Assembly: GCF_025452195.1 (NCBI RefSeq)
Contig: NZ_CP104973.1
Location: 2,463,001-2,527,000 of the forward strand
Length of the DNA stretch: 64,000 nucleotides
Direction: 5' to 3'
Source of the DNA: Phyllobacterium zundukense
GTDB lineage: Bacteria > Pseudomonadota > Alphaproteobacteria > Rhizobiales > Rhizobiaceae
In this document: one piece after another, positions 26,536 to 36,094 of the stretch
Position numbering within the stretch: the stretch's first letter is position 1
How the letters are laid out: the number at the start of each line of letters is the position of its first letter
Program-made: the position numbers and the translations under genes
Notes under the pieces: generated by a model
Told to the model about the DNA's origin: nothing
What the model saw: only the letters and a program-made list of their open reading frames with translations
The model's database searches: none

Positions 26536-27546
26536 ATGAGACACATTATTTTTGGTGGCGACGGTTTCGTCGGGCGGCATCTGGCACCGAAACTGGTTGC
26601 CGAGGGAGAGGAAGTCATTGTGGCGGATATCGCCGAGAGCGATCTGTCCCACTATGGCGATGCGACATTCGTCAAATGCGACGTGACCGAACCGAAGTCC
26701 ATCACTGCAGTCGGTATCAAGGCCGACGACATGGTCTACAACCTGTCAGCCAAGATGCTTTCGCCGCTACAGGTCCGGGCGAAGCGGCACGATTTCTTCT
26801 TTCCGGTCAATTACTTCGGCACCGAGAACATTATCAAGGCGATGGACAAGGCGGGTGCCAGGAAGCTCGTGCACTATACGACCGACATGATCTATGGCCA
26901 CACCTATGTCTGGCCCCAGACCGAAGACCACCCGGCGGCGCCGCTTGGTGAATATGGAATGTCGAAATTGAAAACCGAGGAACTGGCCGCCGAATGGCGC
27001 ATGCGCGGAATGAATATCTCCCTGTTTCGCCCACGCCTGATCATTGGGCCGGGCCGTCTTGGTATCCTCGAAAAGTTGTTCAAATTGGTCGATTACAACC
27101 TGCCGGTACCGATGATTGGCTCCGGCAAGAACCCTTATCAGTTTATTTCGGTCTTCGATTGCGCTGAAGCGGCACGTGCAGCATGGAAGGCAGGCGTGCC
27201 AAATGAGGCATATAATCTCGGCTCGCTGAACCCGCCGCCTGTTCGCAAACTGCTCGGCGACCTGGTGAAATTCGCAGGATCGAAATCGATCCTGCTGCCG
27301 ACACCTGCCTGGGCGGTAAAACGCACACTCGACTTTTTCGACTGGATGAACAAGCCGATCATGGATCCGGAACAATATTTGATCGCGGACGAAATGTGCG
27401 TACTCGACGTGTCGAAAGCGGAGCGTCAACTGGGCTGGGTCCCGCAATATCGCGATGAGGATATGCTGATTGCAGCGTATAAGGAGTATCGCAACATCAA
27501 AGACGGCAAAGCCGTGCAGCAACCATCGTCGATAGCGGCGGAATAA
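26536..27546 (+). CDS. NAD(P)-dependent epimerase/reductase (extended SDR)
   Basis: A 336-residue extended SDR. The nucleotide motif is GGDGFVGRHLAPKL and the catalytic pair is in EYGMSKLKTE (YxxxK). RPRLIIGPGRLGILEKLF and the C-terminal substrate domain are typical of sugar epimerases/reductases. It follows the SMR gene by 14 bp and precedes the aminotransferase by 6 bp. In this pathway it could reduce a 2-keto pentose, as DprE2 does, or prepare a keto sugar for transamination. Confidence 0.82.
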   Translation: MRHIIFGGDGFVGRHLAPKLVAEGEEVIVADIAESDLSHYGDATFVKCDVTEPKSITAVGIKADDMVYNLSAKMLSPLQVRAKRHDFFFPVNYFGTENIIKAMDKAGARKLVHYTTDMIYGHTYVWPQTEDHPAAPLGEYGMSKLKTEELAAEWRMRGMNISLFRPRLIIGPGRLGILEKLFKLVDYNLPVPMIGSGKNPYQFISVFDCAEAARAAWKAGVPNEAYNLGSLNPPPVRKLLGDLVKFAGSKSILLPTPAWAVKRTLDFFDWMNKPIMDPEQYLIADEMCVLDVSKAERQLGWVPQYRDEDMLIAAYKEYRNIKDGKAVQQPSSIAAE

Positions 27547-27552
27547 CGGGGA

Positions 27553-29004
27553 ATGGCGATGAACAAGGTTACAGCGGCATCACAGCACGAGGCGGTCCAG
27601 GGACTTATAGGAAAGCCAGACTTGCTCACGGTCGAAGAGGCCAAGGCCATGACGCTGCCGCGCATGACGGAGCTTTTTACCAGACATCTCAATCCCGGCC
27701 AGCTGCATTTCATGAAGCTTCTCGGTTTCCACAAGGTGAAGATCGATCGCGCGGAAGGCATGTTTTACTATGATCAAAACGGCCGGGCCATTCTCGATTT
27801 CTTTGGCGGCTTCGGCTCTCTTGCTTTCGGCCATAATCACCCGCGGATTGTCGGGGCGCGCAAGAAATTTCAGGATGAACAGCGCCAGGAAATAGCCATC
27901 GCCTTCATGTCGCAATATGCGTCCGCCCTGGCACACAATCTCGCCGCATGCTCACCTGGCGATCTCGACATGGTGTTCCTCGGATCGTCGGGATCGGAGG
28001 CAATGGAGGCGGCGATAAAGGTTGCCGAACGCGCCGCCGGCCCAAAAAAACCCAAGATCGTTTATGCCGAGAATTCATTCCATGGCAAAACCAAGGGCGT
28101 TCTCTCGATTACCGATGGAGGGCTCTATCGCGGTGAGTTCAAACTGGTGGAAAATACGGTTCGTGTTCCTTTTGGCGATATTGACGCAGTTGAGAGTGCT
28201 TTCCGCTCCGATCCTGAAATCGGTGTCACTGTATTGGAAACCATCCAGGGCGGTGGTGGGATCATTCAGGCGCCGAAGGAGTATTGGCAAAAGCTGCGCG
28301 CGCTATGCGATCAGTATGGCGTGCTTTGGGTTGCCGACGAGGTCCAGTGTGGCTTCGGGCGCTCGGGCCGATTTTATGCTTTCGAACATACGGGCGTCGT
28401 GCCCGATGTGACCGCCTTGGCCAAATCATTGGGCGGCGGCAAGGCGGCTGTCGGCGCGATGATCGCCCGGCGGGAGGTCTATATGAAGGCCTATGGCACG
28501 CCCAAGACAGCAATGATCCACGCCATGGCCACATTTGGCGGGATTGGTGAAGCCTGCGTCACTTCAATCGAAGCGATGAACATTCTCTACGACGAACATC
28601 TGATCGATAACGCTGCAGCAACAGGCGACTATCTGTTGCAAAAGCTCGAAGATCTCAAAGTCAAATATCCGACGATGATCAAGGACGTACGTGGCAAGGG
28701 CCTGATGGTCGGTCTCGAATTCCACGATTTCTCCAAGACGGTTCCAATGGTGCTGCGCCCCGTGCTTGCTGTGCTGGATGACAAGCTGAAGGGTTCGCTT
28801 CCGGGGTTTATCGGCAGCCACCTCTTGCGCGATCATGGAGTGCTGGTCGCATTCACCGAGTACAATCGAAATGTTATCCGCCTGGAGCCGCCACTGATTT
28901 GCGGCCGGGAACACGTGGACGCATTCATCAAAGCGCTCGATGACGTGCTGTCACGCGGTATCGTTCGTATCGTCAAAGACTTCGTCAAAGCACAGGTAAA
29001 GTAA
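27553..29004 (+). CDS. Class III PLP-dependent aminotransferase
   Basis: A 483-residue fold-type I aminotransferase. GSSGSEAMEAAIKVAERA binds the cofactor phosphate, WVADEVQCGFGRSG holds the PLP-ring Asp, and ALAKSLGGGK contains the Schiff-base lysine. The N-terminal ~50 residues are an extra segment compared with short members. Class III enzymes often use omega-amines or keto acids; a lipid- or nucleotide-linked keto sugar would be unusual but is suggested by the neighbours. A rho-independent-type hairpin lies just downstream. Confidence 0.85.
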   Translation: MAMNKVTAASQHEAVQGLIGKPDLLTVEEAKAMTLPRMTELFTRHLNPGQLHFMKLLGFHKVKIDRAEGMFYYDQNGRAILDFFGGFGSLAFGHNHPRIVGARKKFQDEQRQEIAIAFMSQYASALAHNLAACSPGDLDMVFLGSSGSEAMEAAIKVAERAAGPKKPKIVYAENSFHGKTKGVLSITDGGLYRGEFKLVENTVRVPFGDIDAVESAFRSDPEIGVTVLETIQGGGGIIQAPKEYWQKLRALCDQYGVLWVADEVQCGFGRSGRFYAFEHTGVVPDVTALAKSLGGGKAAVGAMIARREVYMKAYGTPKTAMIHAMATFGGIGEACVTSIEAMNILYDEHLIDNAAATGDYLLQKLEDLKVKYPTMIKDVRGKGLMVGLEFHDFSKTVPMVLRPVLAVLDDKLKGSLPGFIGSHLLRDHGVLVAFTEYNRNVIRLEPPLICGREHVDAFIKALDDVLSRGIVRIVKDFVKAQVK

Positions 29005-29018
29005 GATCAGAAGTCTAG

Positions 29019-29046
29019 AGATAGCCGGGCTTTGGTCCGGCTATCT
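29019..29046. terminator. Hairpin between convergent aminotransferase and membrane-protein genes
   Basis: A 10-bp perfect stem (AGATAGCCGG / CCGGCTATCT) with an 8-base loop, placed between two converging genes. The T-tract is poor on both strands, so the efficiency is uncertain. Confidence 0.5.
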
Positions 29047-29050
29047 GTTG

Positions 29051-30781
29051 TCAGGATTGGCCGGAAAGCTTGATGCCCGGCCGGAGCAGCAGATCCCAGC
29101 AATCATCAAGCTTCACGACGATCCGGTCCGCCAAGGCTTTCTCATAGATACGCTGCAGGGAAAGCCGCGCGCTGGTTGTCGGGCAGGACGGGCGCAAAAC
29201 GCCATCCGTCTGGCGCAGAGAGGTTTCTTCCGCTTCTGTCAGATCGCCGACAGTGCGGAATGGGTCGGCACCAATCTGAACATTTCGGCTTGCATCCCGA
29301 TCGAGTATCCACGGAAACGGATTGACGAAATCCAGTGTCATCAAACTGTTCAGATGGACGCCGTTCTGGCTTTCGAACTGCTTGAGCGCCTTGACGGCGC
29401 GATCGGCGGAGACCACCCAGAACATCTGGTAGTCAAGTTCAGAATAGAGCTGCCAGCTCGGCAGTTGTCCCGCCTCCGCCAGCTGGTTGTAGGCCTCGGC
29501 GTTCGAGGCATAATGGGCCTCCAGCAGGTTCACCCGTTCCATGATATCCTTGCGGGTAGAAACGAGGCCCATCGTTTTTACATCGGTCACTGGTGCTGTC
29601 ACATAGGTCGGCGCAACGGCGACAACGCGCAGGGTGCCCTGTACAACCTTGGTGATCGTTGGGATCGCGGTAAACGCGACGAGACAATAAACAATCAGTC
29701 GACGTCTTTCCGGCAATTTCGGTGTTTTGAGCAGCACCGCGAGAAGAACCGGCCAGAGGAAGATGAATTCCTGGCTGCCGGTATTCTGCGTCTCAAGGAA
29801 TATACCAGCAACCAGCGTGACGCCGATCCACAGCCAATCGCGATCGAGCAGAACGGCGATATTCGCTGTTGCCGGTTTCTTGCGAAGATTGTGACAAGGG
29901 TCGTCTGTAAGAAGATTCCAGTCTTGCCAGAACAGGAAAAGTATCAGACTTGCCGCCGCAAGGATGACGTCGAGCTTGATTGAAAAAACAGTCAGAAAGC
30001 GAGGCAGAAGCAGGCCCTCGTTTAACCTGACCAGCGCTGCGATGCTCTCGACATAGGCGGACACCATTGCATGATTGAACTCGAGTACCAGAAGCGTCAC
30101 GGCAAAGATGCATAGTGCTAGCAATACCTGGCGCCATAGGAGACGGCCTGAGAGGATGGCAACGAGACCGATCATTCCCCCTGCCAAAAAACCCGTTATC
30201 TTGGTGAAGAACAGCGCAAGCATCGTCAACGACGCGATGATGGCGAGCTTTCGGCTATTCGGCAAGAAAACCAGTGCGCTGACGAGAACATAGAGCAAAA
30301 GGGAGGTGTGGCGATTGTAAATGCCGAAACCGTTGACACCGGGATAAGAATGAAAGCTCTGTGTGTTGGTCGGGCACAGCGCAAAAACAAGAAATGGAAC
30401 AAGGATCGCAAAGGCGATCTTTCGGCTCTTCTTGTCGATTTCAGCAAGAATGATCGCCATCAAAGGTGCGGCAGAAATCAGCACGGACCATTGTGCAATC
30501 AACGTAGGCTGCCCGCCGGGGAAAAGTCCCTGAAGCCAGTAGAACTGATAGTATTCAAGGGCGCCGACGGGTGCGAGAAAATCCACAGCCGGCACCTGGC
30601 CAAGTTTTATGCGCTGGGCCGCATCGAGATAGATATAGGTATCCCAGTACATCGGGCCGATTGGAATCACCAAGGGAAGGGACACAAGGACTGCCAGACA
30701 CACGAGAAACAGCGCAAGCAACGCCAATGGCGAGAATATTTGTGCTGAGGTTCTGGTGGAGCTTCTGGAAATATCCGGCAT
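29051..30781 (-). CDS. Polytopic membrane protein, GT-C glycosyltransferase-like
   Basis: A 576-residue protein with about ten hydrophobic helices in the first ~390 residues and a soluble C-terminal part of about 180 residues. After the first helix there is GPMYWDTYIYLDAAQRIKLG, an acidic-residue loop placed where GT-C enzymes (PMT, ArnT, Emb types) carry their catalytic Asp, followed by QVPAVDFLAPVG. No firm family match is recognised. It converges on the aminotransferase and ends the lipid-linked sugar cluster, so it may be the transferase that uses the lipid donor on the periplasmic side. Confidence 0.6.
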   Translation of the reverse strand: MPDISRSSTRTSAQIFSPLALLALFLVCLAVLVSLPLVIPIGPMYWDTYIYLDAAQRIKLGQVPAVDFLAPVGALEYYQFYWLQGLFPGGQPTLIAQWSVLISAAPLMAIILAEIDKKSRKIAFAILVPFLVFALCPTNTQSFHSYPGVNGFGIYNRHTSLLLYVLVSALVFLPNSRKLAIIASLTMLALFFTKITGFLAGGMIGLVAILSGRLLWRQVLLALCIFAVTLLVLEFNHAMVSAYVESIAALVRLNEGLLLPRFLTVFSIKLDVILAAASLILFLFWQDWNLLTDDPCHNLRKKPATANIAVLLDRDWLWIGVTLVAGIFLETQNTGSQEFIFLWPVLLAVLLKTPKLPERRRLIVYCLVAFTAIPTITKVVQGTLRVVAVAPTYVTAPVTDVKTMGLVSTRKDIMERVNLLEAHYASNAEAYNQLAEAGQLPSWQLYSELDYQMFWVVSADRAVKALKQFESQNGVHLNSLMTLDFVNPFPWILDRDASRNVQIGADPFRTVGDLTEAEETSLRQTDGVLRPSCPTTSARLSLQRIYEKALADRIVVKLDDCWDLLLRPGIKLSGQS

Positions 30782-30920
30782 TCGACTCAGGTTCCGCGGC
30801 GCGTGACCACTATCCTTAGAGCTTTAATCCTCCACATTGCGTTAAACGCCCGCCCGAAATTTATCGAATGCTCCTATAAAATACGGCCTGTTTATTACGC
30901 GTCGCGGCGTGTTTTCGCCA

Positions 30921-30928
30921 TGTCGCAA
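30921..30928 (+). promoter_or_regulatory. TGTCGCAA core upstream of the first DMGDH-like gene
   Basis: TGTCGCAA, preceded by GCCA, 92 bp before ATG 31021 and pointing towards it. A nearly identical GCCATGTCGCAA occurs in front of the gbdR-like gene at 35550-35561. Confidence 0.4.
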
Positions 30929-31020
30929 ACAGGCCTTAGCGATGGACATACGAAACGCCATAGTGCAAAAAATTGTTGGAGCCGTTCCGGCCATCGATCG
31001 ATACCAAAGGACAGAGTGAA

Positions 31021-33537
31021 ATGAAGACTGAGGCGCGTGTTGTCGTTATCGGCGGTGGGGTAGTAGGTGTTTCGACACTCTATCATCTGGCCAAGAAGGG
31101 CTGGAGTGATGTTGTCCTGATCGAGCGCAAGGAACTGACATCCGGTTCAACGTGGCACGCTGCCGGTCTGCTGCCCTTGTTCAACATGAGCTATTCTGTT
31201 GGCCAGATTCACAAATATTCGGTCAAGTTCTATCAGGAACTGCAGGAAGAGACCGGCATGAATGTCGGCTTCACCAATTGCAGTAATATTCGCCTCGCTC
31301 GCACGCAGGATCGTTGGGACGAATATATGTATTATGCGGGAGTGGCCGAAACGATCGGCGTTCCGGTGAAACTCTTGACGCCCGAACAGGTCAAGGAGAT
31401 ATGGCCGCTTGCCGAGATGGACGGAATTATTGGCGCTATCCAACATCCGGAAGATGGCTATATCCAGCCGGCCGATCTGACGCAGGCGCTCGCCAAGGGT
31501 GCGCGCGATCTTGGTGCAACAATCTATCGCTATACGACCGTGCTTGGCATCGAACAATTGCCGTCCGGCCAATGGCTGGTAAAGACCGACAAGGGTGACA
31601 TCACCGCGGAACATGTGGTGTCCGCAACCGGCAACTTTGCCCGCAAGACCGGAAAGATGGTCGGCCTCGATGTGCCGGTTATTCCCGTCGAGCATCAGTA
31701 TATCGTGACCGAGCCGCACCCGGCAATTCTTGAGCGGAAGGCAAAAGGCTTGCCCGAAATGGGTGTTTTGCGCGAAAGCGACAGTTCCTGGTATATGCGC
31801 GAAGAAAATGGCGGCTTGCTGCTTGGACCATACGAGCGCGGAGCCCCCGTCTGCTACGTCGATGGCCCTTCGGATGCCAGCGAATATGAATTGTTCCAGG
31901 AAGACCTCGACCGCCTCGAACCGCATATCGAAACCGCGATTGCGCGTGTTCCGGCATTTGGTGAAGTCGGTATCAAGAAGGTTTATAATGGCGCCATCGC
32001 CTATACCCCCGATGGCTCGCCCATCATTGGACCTGCGCCACGCCTTAAAAACTTCTGGTTGAATGAAGGACACTCCTTTGGTGTCACCGCTGCCGGCGGT
32101 GCCGGCTGGCAGCTGGCCGAGTGGATCGTCGAGGGCGAACCCTCCATCGACATGATGGGCGTCGATCCGCGCCGCTTCGGTCCCTACGCGACCGAAGGTT
32201 ACCTGAAAGAAAAGAATGAAGAGGCTTATGCCGAGGTTTTCTCGGTTCATTACCCAGACGAGGAGCGAGGTGCTGCCCGGCCCTTGAAGCGTTCGCCCTC
32301 CTATGATCGCCAGAAGCAACTCGGTGCCGTGTTCGGAACTGTTTATGGCTGGGAGCGCGCCAATTGGTTCGCACCGCAAGGTTACGGGCTCGACGTTGCC
32401 AAACTAGACAAGCCGGATGTGCTGATGAACCACAATCATCCGAAACCCGATGCTGACGGCAAGGTCGAGGAGCTCTGGTCGTTCCGGCGTTCCAACTATT
32501 TCGAACATGTCGGTCACGAGATCAAGAACGTGACGAACAATGTCGGACTTCTCGACATGTCGGCCTTTGCCAAGATGGAAGTGTCCGGACCGGGCGCCCG
32601 CGGCTGGCTTGACTCGATACTCGCCAACCGCATACCGAAAAAGCAGGGTCGCATCGCACTTTGCCATCTCTTGACCCCACTTGGCGGGGTTCGTTCGGAA
32701 TTCACAGTCTATGAGTGGTCACCAGGAAAGTTCTATCTCGTCTCGGCGGGCGCTTACGAAAATCATGACCACGATTATCTGCACAAGCTGCTGCCGAATG
32801 ATGGCTCGGTAGTCTTGCGTCCTATTACACAGATGTATGGCGTTCTCGTTCTGGCAGGACCCAAGAGCCGCCAGGTTCTGGAGAAACTAACGCGTGCCGA
32901 TCTGTCCAACGAGGCGTTTCCGTGGCTTTCCGGCAAGGAAATCAGCGTCGGTACGGGGACAGCGCATGCGTTGCGGGTCAATTTCGTTGGCGAGCTCGGC
33001 TGGGAACTACACCATACAATTGAACAGCAGAACACTATCTATGATCTATTGCTCGAAGCTGGCGCTCAATTCGGTATCAAGCCCTTCGGTATCCGTGCAA
33101 TGACAGCGATGGCGATAGAAAAGTCGTATCGCTTGATCCCCCGCGAATTGTCTATCGAGTACAATGCGTTTGAAAGCGGTCTCGATCGCTTCGTTCATCC
33201 CAACAAGGGAGAGTTCATCGGACGTGACGCTGTGGTCAAGGCGCGTGAAAATGGCTTGAAATGGAACTTCGTCACGCTGGAAGTGCATGTTCCAGGGATA
33301 TCGGACGTCGATGCACGCGGCAGTGAACCGATATACGTGAATGGCGAACTGATTGGCCGGGCTACCCATGGAGGTTTTGGCTGGCGCCTGGGAAAAAGCA
33401 TAGCGCTTGCGATGGTGAAGCCCGAGTACTCTGCTCTCGGCACTCAGGTCGAGATAAAGATATTGGGAAAAACACATAAAGCGACCGTGATTCTGGAATC
33501 GCCTTTCGATGCCGAAAATGAGCGCTTGAAGGCTTAA
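31021..33537 (+). CDS. Dimethylglycine dehydrogenase-like FAD/GcvT fusion protein
   Basis: An 838-residue flavoprotein of the DMGDH/sarcosine dehydrogenase type. Residues 1-390 form a DAO domain (VVVIGGGVVGVSTLYHL; SGSTWHAAGLL, whose His is the covalent FAD site in mitochondrial DMGDH). An FAO_M linker follows (YATEGYLKEKNEEAYAEVF). Residues ~440-838 form GcvT folate domains (VGLLDMSAFAKMEVSGPGA; VGELGWELHH). It would demethylate dimethylglycine or a related tertiary amine and pass the one-carbon unit to tetrahydrofolate. The start is ATG 31021; a TGTCGCAA core lies 92 bp upstream. Confidence 0.88.
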   Translation: MKTEARVVVIGGGVVGVSTLYHLAKKGWSDVVLIERKELTSGSTWHAAGLLPLFNMSYSVGQIHKYSVKFYQELQEETGMNVGFTNCSNIRLARTQDRWDEYMYYAGVAETIGVPVKLLTPEQVKEIWPLAEMDGIIGAIQHPEDGYIQPADLTQALAKGARDLGATIYRYTTVLGIEQLPSGQWLVKTDKGDITAEHVVSATGNFARKTGKMVGLDVPVIPVEHQYIVTEPHPAILERKAKGLPEMGVLRESDSSWYMREENGGLLLGPYERGAPVCYVDGPSDASEYELFQEDLDRLEPHIETAIARVPAFGEVGIKKVYNGAIAYTPDGSPIIGPAPRLKNFWLNEGHSFGVTAAGGAGWQLAEWIVEGEPSIDMMGVDPRRFGPYATEGYLKEKNEEAYAEVFSVHYPDEERGAARPLKRSPSYDRQKQLGAVFGTVYGWERANWFAPQGYGLDVAKLDKPDVLMNHNHPKPDADGKVEELWSFRRSNYFEHVGHEIKNVTNNVGLLDMSAFAKMEVSGPGARGWLDSILANRIPKKQGRIALCHLLTPLGGVRSEFTVYEWSPGKFYLVSAGAYENHDHDYLHKLLPNDGSVVLRPITQMYGVLVLAGPKSRQVLEKLTRADLSNEAFPWLSGKEISVGTGTAHALRVNFVGELGWELHHTIEQQNTIYDLLLEAGAQFGIKPFGIRAMTAMAIEKSYRLIPRELSIEYNAFESGLDRFVHPNKGEFIGRDAVVKARENGLKWNFVTLEVHVPGISDVDARGSEPIYVNGELIGRATHGGFGWRLGKSIALAMVKPEYSALGTQVEIKILGKTHKATVILESPFDAENERLKA

Positions 33538-33558
33538 ACCTGTTGAACACCGACCTTG

Positions 33559-33590
33559 AGAATGGCGCCAAAGGGCGCCATTCTTGCTTT
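33559..33590 (+). terminator. Intrinsic terminator after the first DMGDH-like gene
   Basis: An 11-bp perfect stem (AGAATGGCGCC / GGCGCCATTCT) with a 4-base loop, then TGCTTT. Confidence 0.7.
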
Positions 33591-33665
33591 AGCGCCTTGT
33601 TCAACAGAATGTGATCGCGCTGGAAGTGGCTTTGCGTTCCTGCGATTTGAGTTACACTTTAGTCT

Positions 33666-34517
33666 ATGTCATCGCGAAGGACGGCTTTCAGCAGTTTTCT
33701 AACACTGGCGGCGTTATTGGCCAGTTCTCAAACGCATGCTCAAACAGCAGAGACCGATGTCGATGTCGAGCTGGTTTTGGCCGTCGACGCATCCCGATCC
33801 ATGGAAACTTTCGAGCAGAAGATTCAACGCGATGGCTATGTCGCGGCGCTTCGGCGCAAGGACGTCGTCGATGCCATACGCGACGGTATTCACGGCCGTG
33901 TGGCCATTACTTATGTTGAGTGGGCTGGATCGAACGTACAACGAATTATCGTTCCCTGGACGTTGGTTGATGGCGCCGACTCTGCGGAAAAGCTTGCGGA
34001 TGCGCTCGACCAGCCAATTCCCGCAACGCAAAGTCGTACATCGATCTCAGGGGCTATCGATTTTTCCAGTACCCTCTTTGACAACAATGGCTTCAAAGCC
34101 TCGCGAAGAGTTATCGATATTTCGGGCGATGGCGCGAACAACAATGGTCGCCCAGTAGCTGACGCTCGCGATCAGGCGATTGCCAAGGGCATTACGATCA
34201 ACGGGTTGCCGTTGATGACACGTGGAGATTTCTACTCCGACTGGGCCGTGAAGGACCTCGATCTCTATTACAGCAGCTGCGTCATCGGCGGGCCGGGTGC
34301 TTTCATGGTCCCGGTCAATTCCTGGGATCAGTTTCCGGAGGCTGTGCGCCGGAAACTGGTGTTGGAATTGGCGGGCGATACTCCTACCACGCTGAAAGCA
34401 GATTGGCTGCCGTCACAGACGTTGCCGCTGATCCTGGCCCAGGACAAGCCGCAAATCGATTGCCTTTCAGGCGAGCGAATATGGCAGAGGCGGATGCAGG
34501 ATTGGGAATCGAGATAA
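33666..34517 (+). CDS. Secreted DUF1194 von Willebrand A-like protein
   Basis: A 283-residue protein with a signal peptide (MSSRRTAFSSFLTLAALLASSQTHA). The mature part starts with a vWA-type strand and MIDAS motif (VLAVDASRSM, DxSxS-like), followed by RTSISGAIDFS and VIDISGDGANNNG, the other metal-site loops. Length and motif order match DUF1194, a periplasmic family of unknown role. It stands alone between the DMGDH-like gene and the convergent gbdR-like gene, whose stop is 1 bp away. Confidence 0.82.
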   Translation: MSSRRTAFSSFLTLAALLASSQTHAQTAETDVDVELVLAVDASRSMETFEQKIQRDGYVAALRRKDVVDAIRDGIHGRVAITYVEWAGSNVQRIIVPWTLVDGADSAEKLADALDQPIPATQSRTSISGAIDFSSTLFDNNGFKASRRVIDISGDGANNNGRPVADARDQAIAKGITINGLPLMTRGDFYSDWAVKDLDLYYSSCVIGGPGAFMVPVNSWDQFPEAVRRKLVLELAGDTPTTLKADWLPSQTLPLILAQDKPQIDCLSGERIWQRRMQDWESR

Positions 34518-34518
34518 A

Positions 34519-35517
34519 TTACGCTGCAATCAACTGCTTGCGATCGGCGCGTTCCTGCTGCGGAGAGCGTCCATAGAGTTCACGGTAGCATTTGGAAAAA
34601 TGCGATGCCGACACAAATCCGCATGCAACCGCCACCTCCACGATGGGCATCGACGACTGAATCAGCAGGTGCCGGGCACGATCCAAGCGGATCTCCAGAT
34701 AGTAGCGGGCTGGCGAGCGGCCCATTTCCTGGCGGAAGAGGCGCTCGATCTGGCGGCGTGAAAGGCCAACATGATCGGCAATCTCGATCAATGACAATGG
34801 CTCGGAAAGCCGCGCCTCCATCAATTCGATTATTGTCAGAACCTTGGAGTTTTGCACACCGAGTCGCGCGCGTAATGGCAGTCTCTGACGGTCGTGTGGG
34901 CTGCGTACGCGATCAGTCAGTGCCTGTTCACAGACACGATTGACGATATTGTCGCCGAAATCATCGCCGATGAGCTTGAGCATCATGTCCAGTGCGGCCG
35001 TACCGCCGGCGCAAGTGTAGATATTGCCGTCAACCTCGAACAGGTCAGCATACACATCAGCCTTTGGGAAGGCTTCAGCGAAACCTGGTAGATTCTCCCA
35101 ATGGATCGCGCACCGCTTGCCAGATAGCAAGCCAGCCGCTGCTAGAATATGCGCTCCGGTGCACAGCCCGCCAACGGCGACGCCGCGGTTGAATTCTTCG
35201 CGAAGCCAGGCAAAGACTGATTTGTTGTGGAATTTTTCGACATGAATACCCGCGCACACAAAGACCATGGATGGTCTTTCTTCGCCAGTCAGGTACCGTC
35301 TCTCGTCTTCCAAGGATGTGTTCGCGGCGCATTCCACACCATTCGAGGCGGTGACCGGCTTCGCATCCACAGAGGCCAGACGCCAGCGATAGGCTTCATA
35401 TCCAAGCATGCGATTTGCGATGCGCAGCGGTTCGATCGCTGTCGCAAATGCGATCATCGAAAAATTGGGCACGAGAAAGAAAACGAATGAGCGCTTATTG
35501 AGACCGATGTGATCCAT
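34519..35517 (-). CDS. gbdR: GlxA-family AraC-type regulator, GbdR-like
   Basis: A 332-residue regulator. Residues 1-180 are a DJ-1/PfpI (GATase1-like) sensor domain with the CTGAHILAAAGLL nucleophile-elbow position. Residues ~225-325 hold two AraC helix-turn-helix units (SLIEIADHVGLSRRQIERLF; IVEVAVACGFVSASHFSKCY). Members of this family include GbdR, CdhR and ArgR. The motif VPNFSMIAFATAIEPLRIANR and the setting beside glycine-betaine, dimethylglycine and one-carbon genes favour GbdR, which senses glycine betaine or dimethylglycine in Pseudomonas. The assignment is by resemblance and context. Confidence 0.75.
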   Translation of the reverse strand: MDHIGLNKRSFVFFLVPNFSMIAFATAIEPLRIANRMLGYEAYRWRLASVDAKPVTASNGVECAANTSLEDERRYLTGEERPSMVFVCAGIHVEKFHNKSVFAWLREEFNRGVAVGGLCTGAHILAAAGLLSGKRCAIHWENLPGFAEAFPKADVYADLFEVDGNIYTCAGGTAALDMMLKLIGDDFGDNIVNRVCEQALTDRVRSPHDRQRLPLRARLGVQNSKVLTIIELMEARLSEPLSLIEIADHVGLSRRQIERLFRQEMGRSPARYYLEIRLDRARHLLIQSSMPIVEVAVACGFVSASHFSKCYRELYGRSPQQERADRKQLIAA

Positions 35518-35684
35518 GGTAATTCCAGGTTCCCGTATTTGGCTTTAAGGCCATGTCGCAACTGAAGTAATAGCTTCAACTTACGGGCGTGGTCTCGAGA
35601 GCTTTTTTGCAGATAGAACCATAGAATTATTCTAAATGGAAGGGCGATAACCTGTGTCGCAAAAGCGCAGGTATCACATATGAT

Positions 35685-35718
35685 AAAAGGGAGCAGATAG
35701 ACCGTTATCTGCTCCCTT
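35685..35718 (-). terminator. Strong intrinsic terminator of the 86-aa gene
   Basis: A 13-bp perfect stem (AAGGGAGCAGATA at 35687-35699 with its complement at 35706-35718) and 6-base loop. Read on the minus strand it ends in TTTT, so it terminates the gene that stops at 35738. Confidence 0.85.
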
Positions 35719-35737
35719 GAGTTGGCTGCTTCATGAT

Positions 35738-35998
35738 CTACGACCGTGAATTCTTTAGCTCATTGCATTCGCTGACTTGGCGCTCATAGAGGTCTGGCCA
35801 GCCGATGTCGCAACGCATGTTCTCCGGAAGTCCGTCAAGCGCCATTTCCGTAGCGCGCAAGCGGCGTTCCCGGATGAAAACTTCGTGTGTGGTTCTGATT
35901 CGCGCAACCACGTGAGTCGTGTACTCCGCGATATAGGCCGCAAGTCGTTCAGCGAAACTTCTTGTGTCGCTCTGATACAGGTTCTCGCAAGTGCTCAT
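35738..35998 (-). CDS. Small hypothetical protein (86 aa)
   Basis: An 86-residue charged, soluble protein (MSTCENLYQSDTRSF...) with a helical central part rich in Arg/Thr (AAYIAEYTTHVVARIRTTHE) and two cysteines near the C-terminus. It has a strong ribosome site (AGGAGAAGG) and its own terminator, and diverges from a LysR gene with a palindrome in the shared promoter. This gives good support for a real gene, possibly the LysR target. I recognise no family. Confidence 0.65.
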   Translation of the reverse strand: MSTCENLYQSDTRSFAERLAAYIAEYTTHVVARIRTTHEVFIRERRLRATEMALDGLPENMRCDIGWPDLYERQVSECNELKNSRS

Positions 35999-36094
35999 TT
36001 TCCTTCTCCTTTTTCAACAAGGGCATTGTTTTGCACGATGTCCTTTGATGAACTTGACTATCGCGCCAAGTTGATGTTCAATCAAACGAAATTA

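Noticed and set aside
29048..29983. 311-aa plus-strand ORF antisense to the GT-C-like protein
   Set aside because: The minus-strand frame has regular membrane helices; the plus frame does not resemble any protein.
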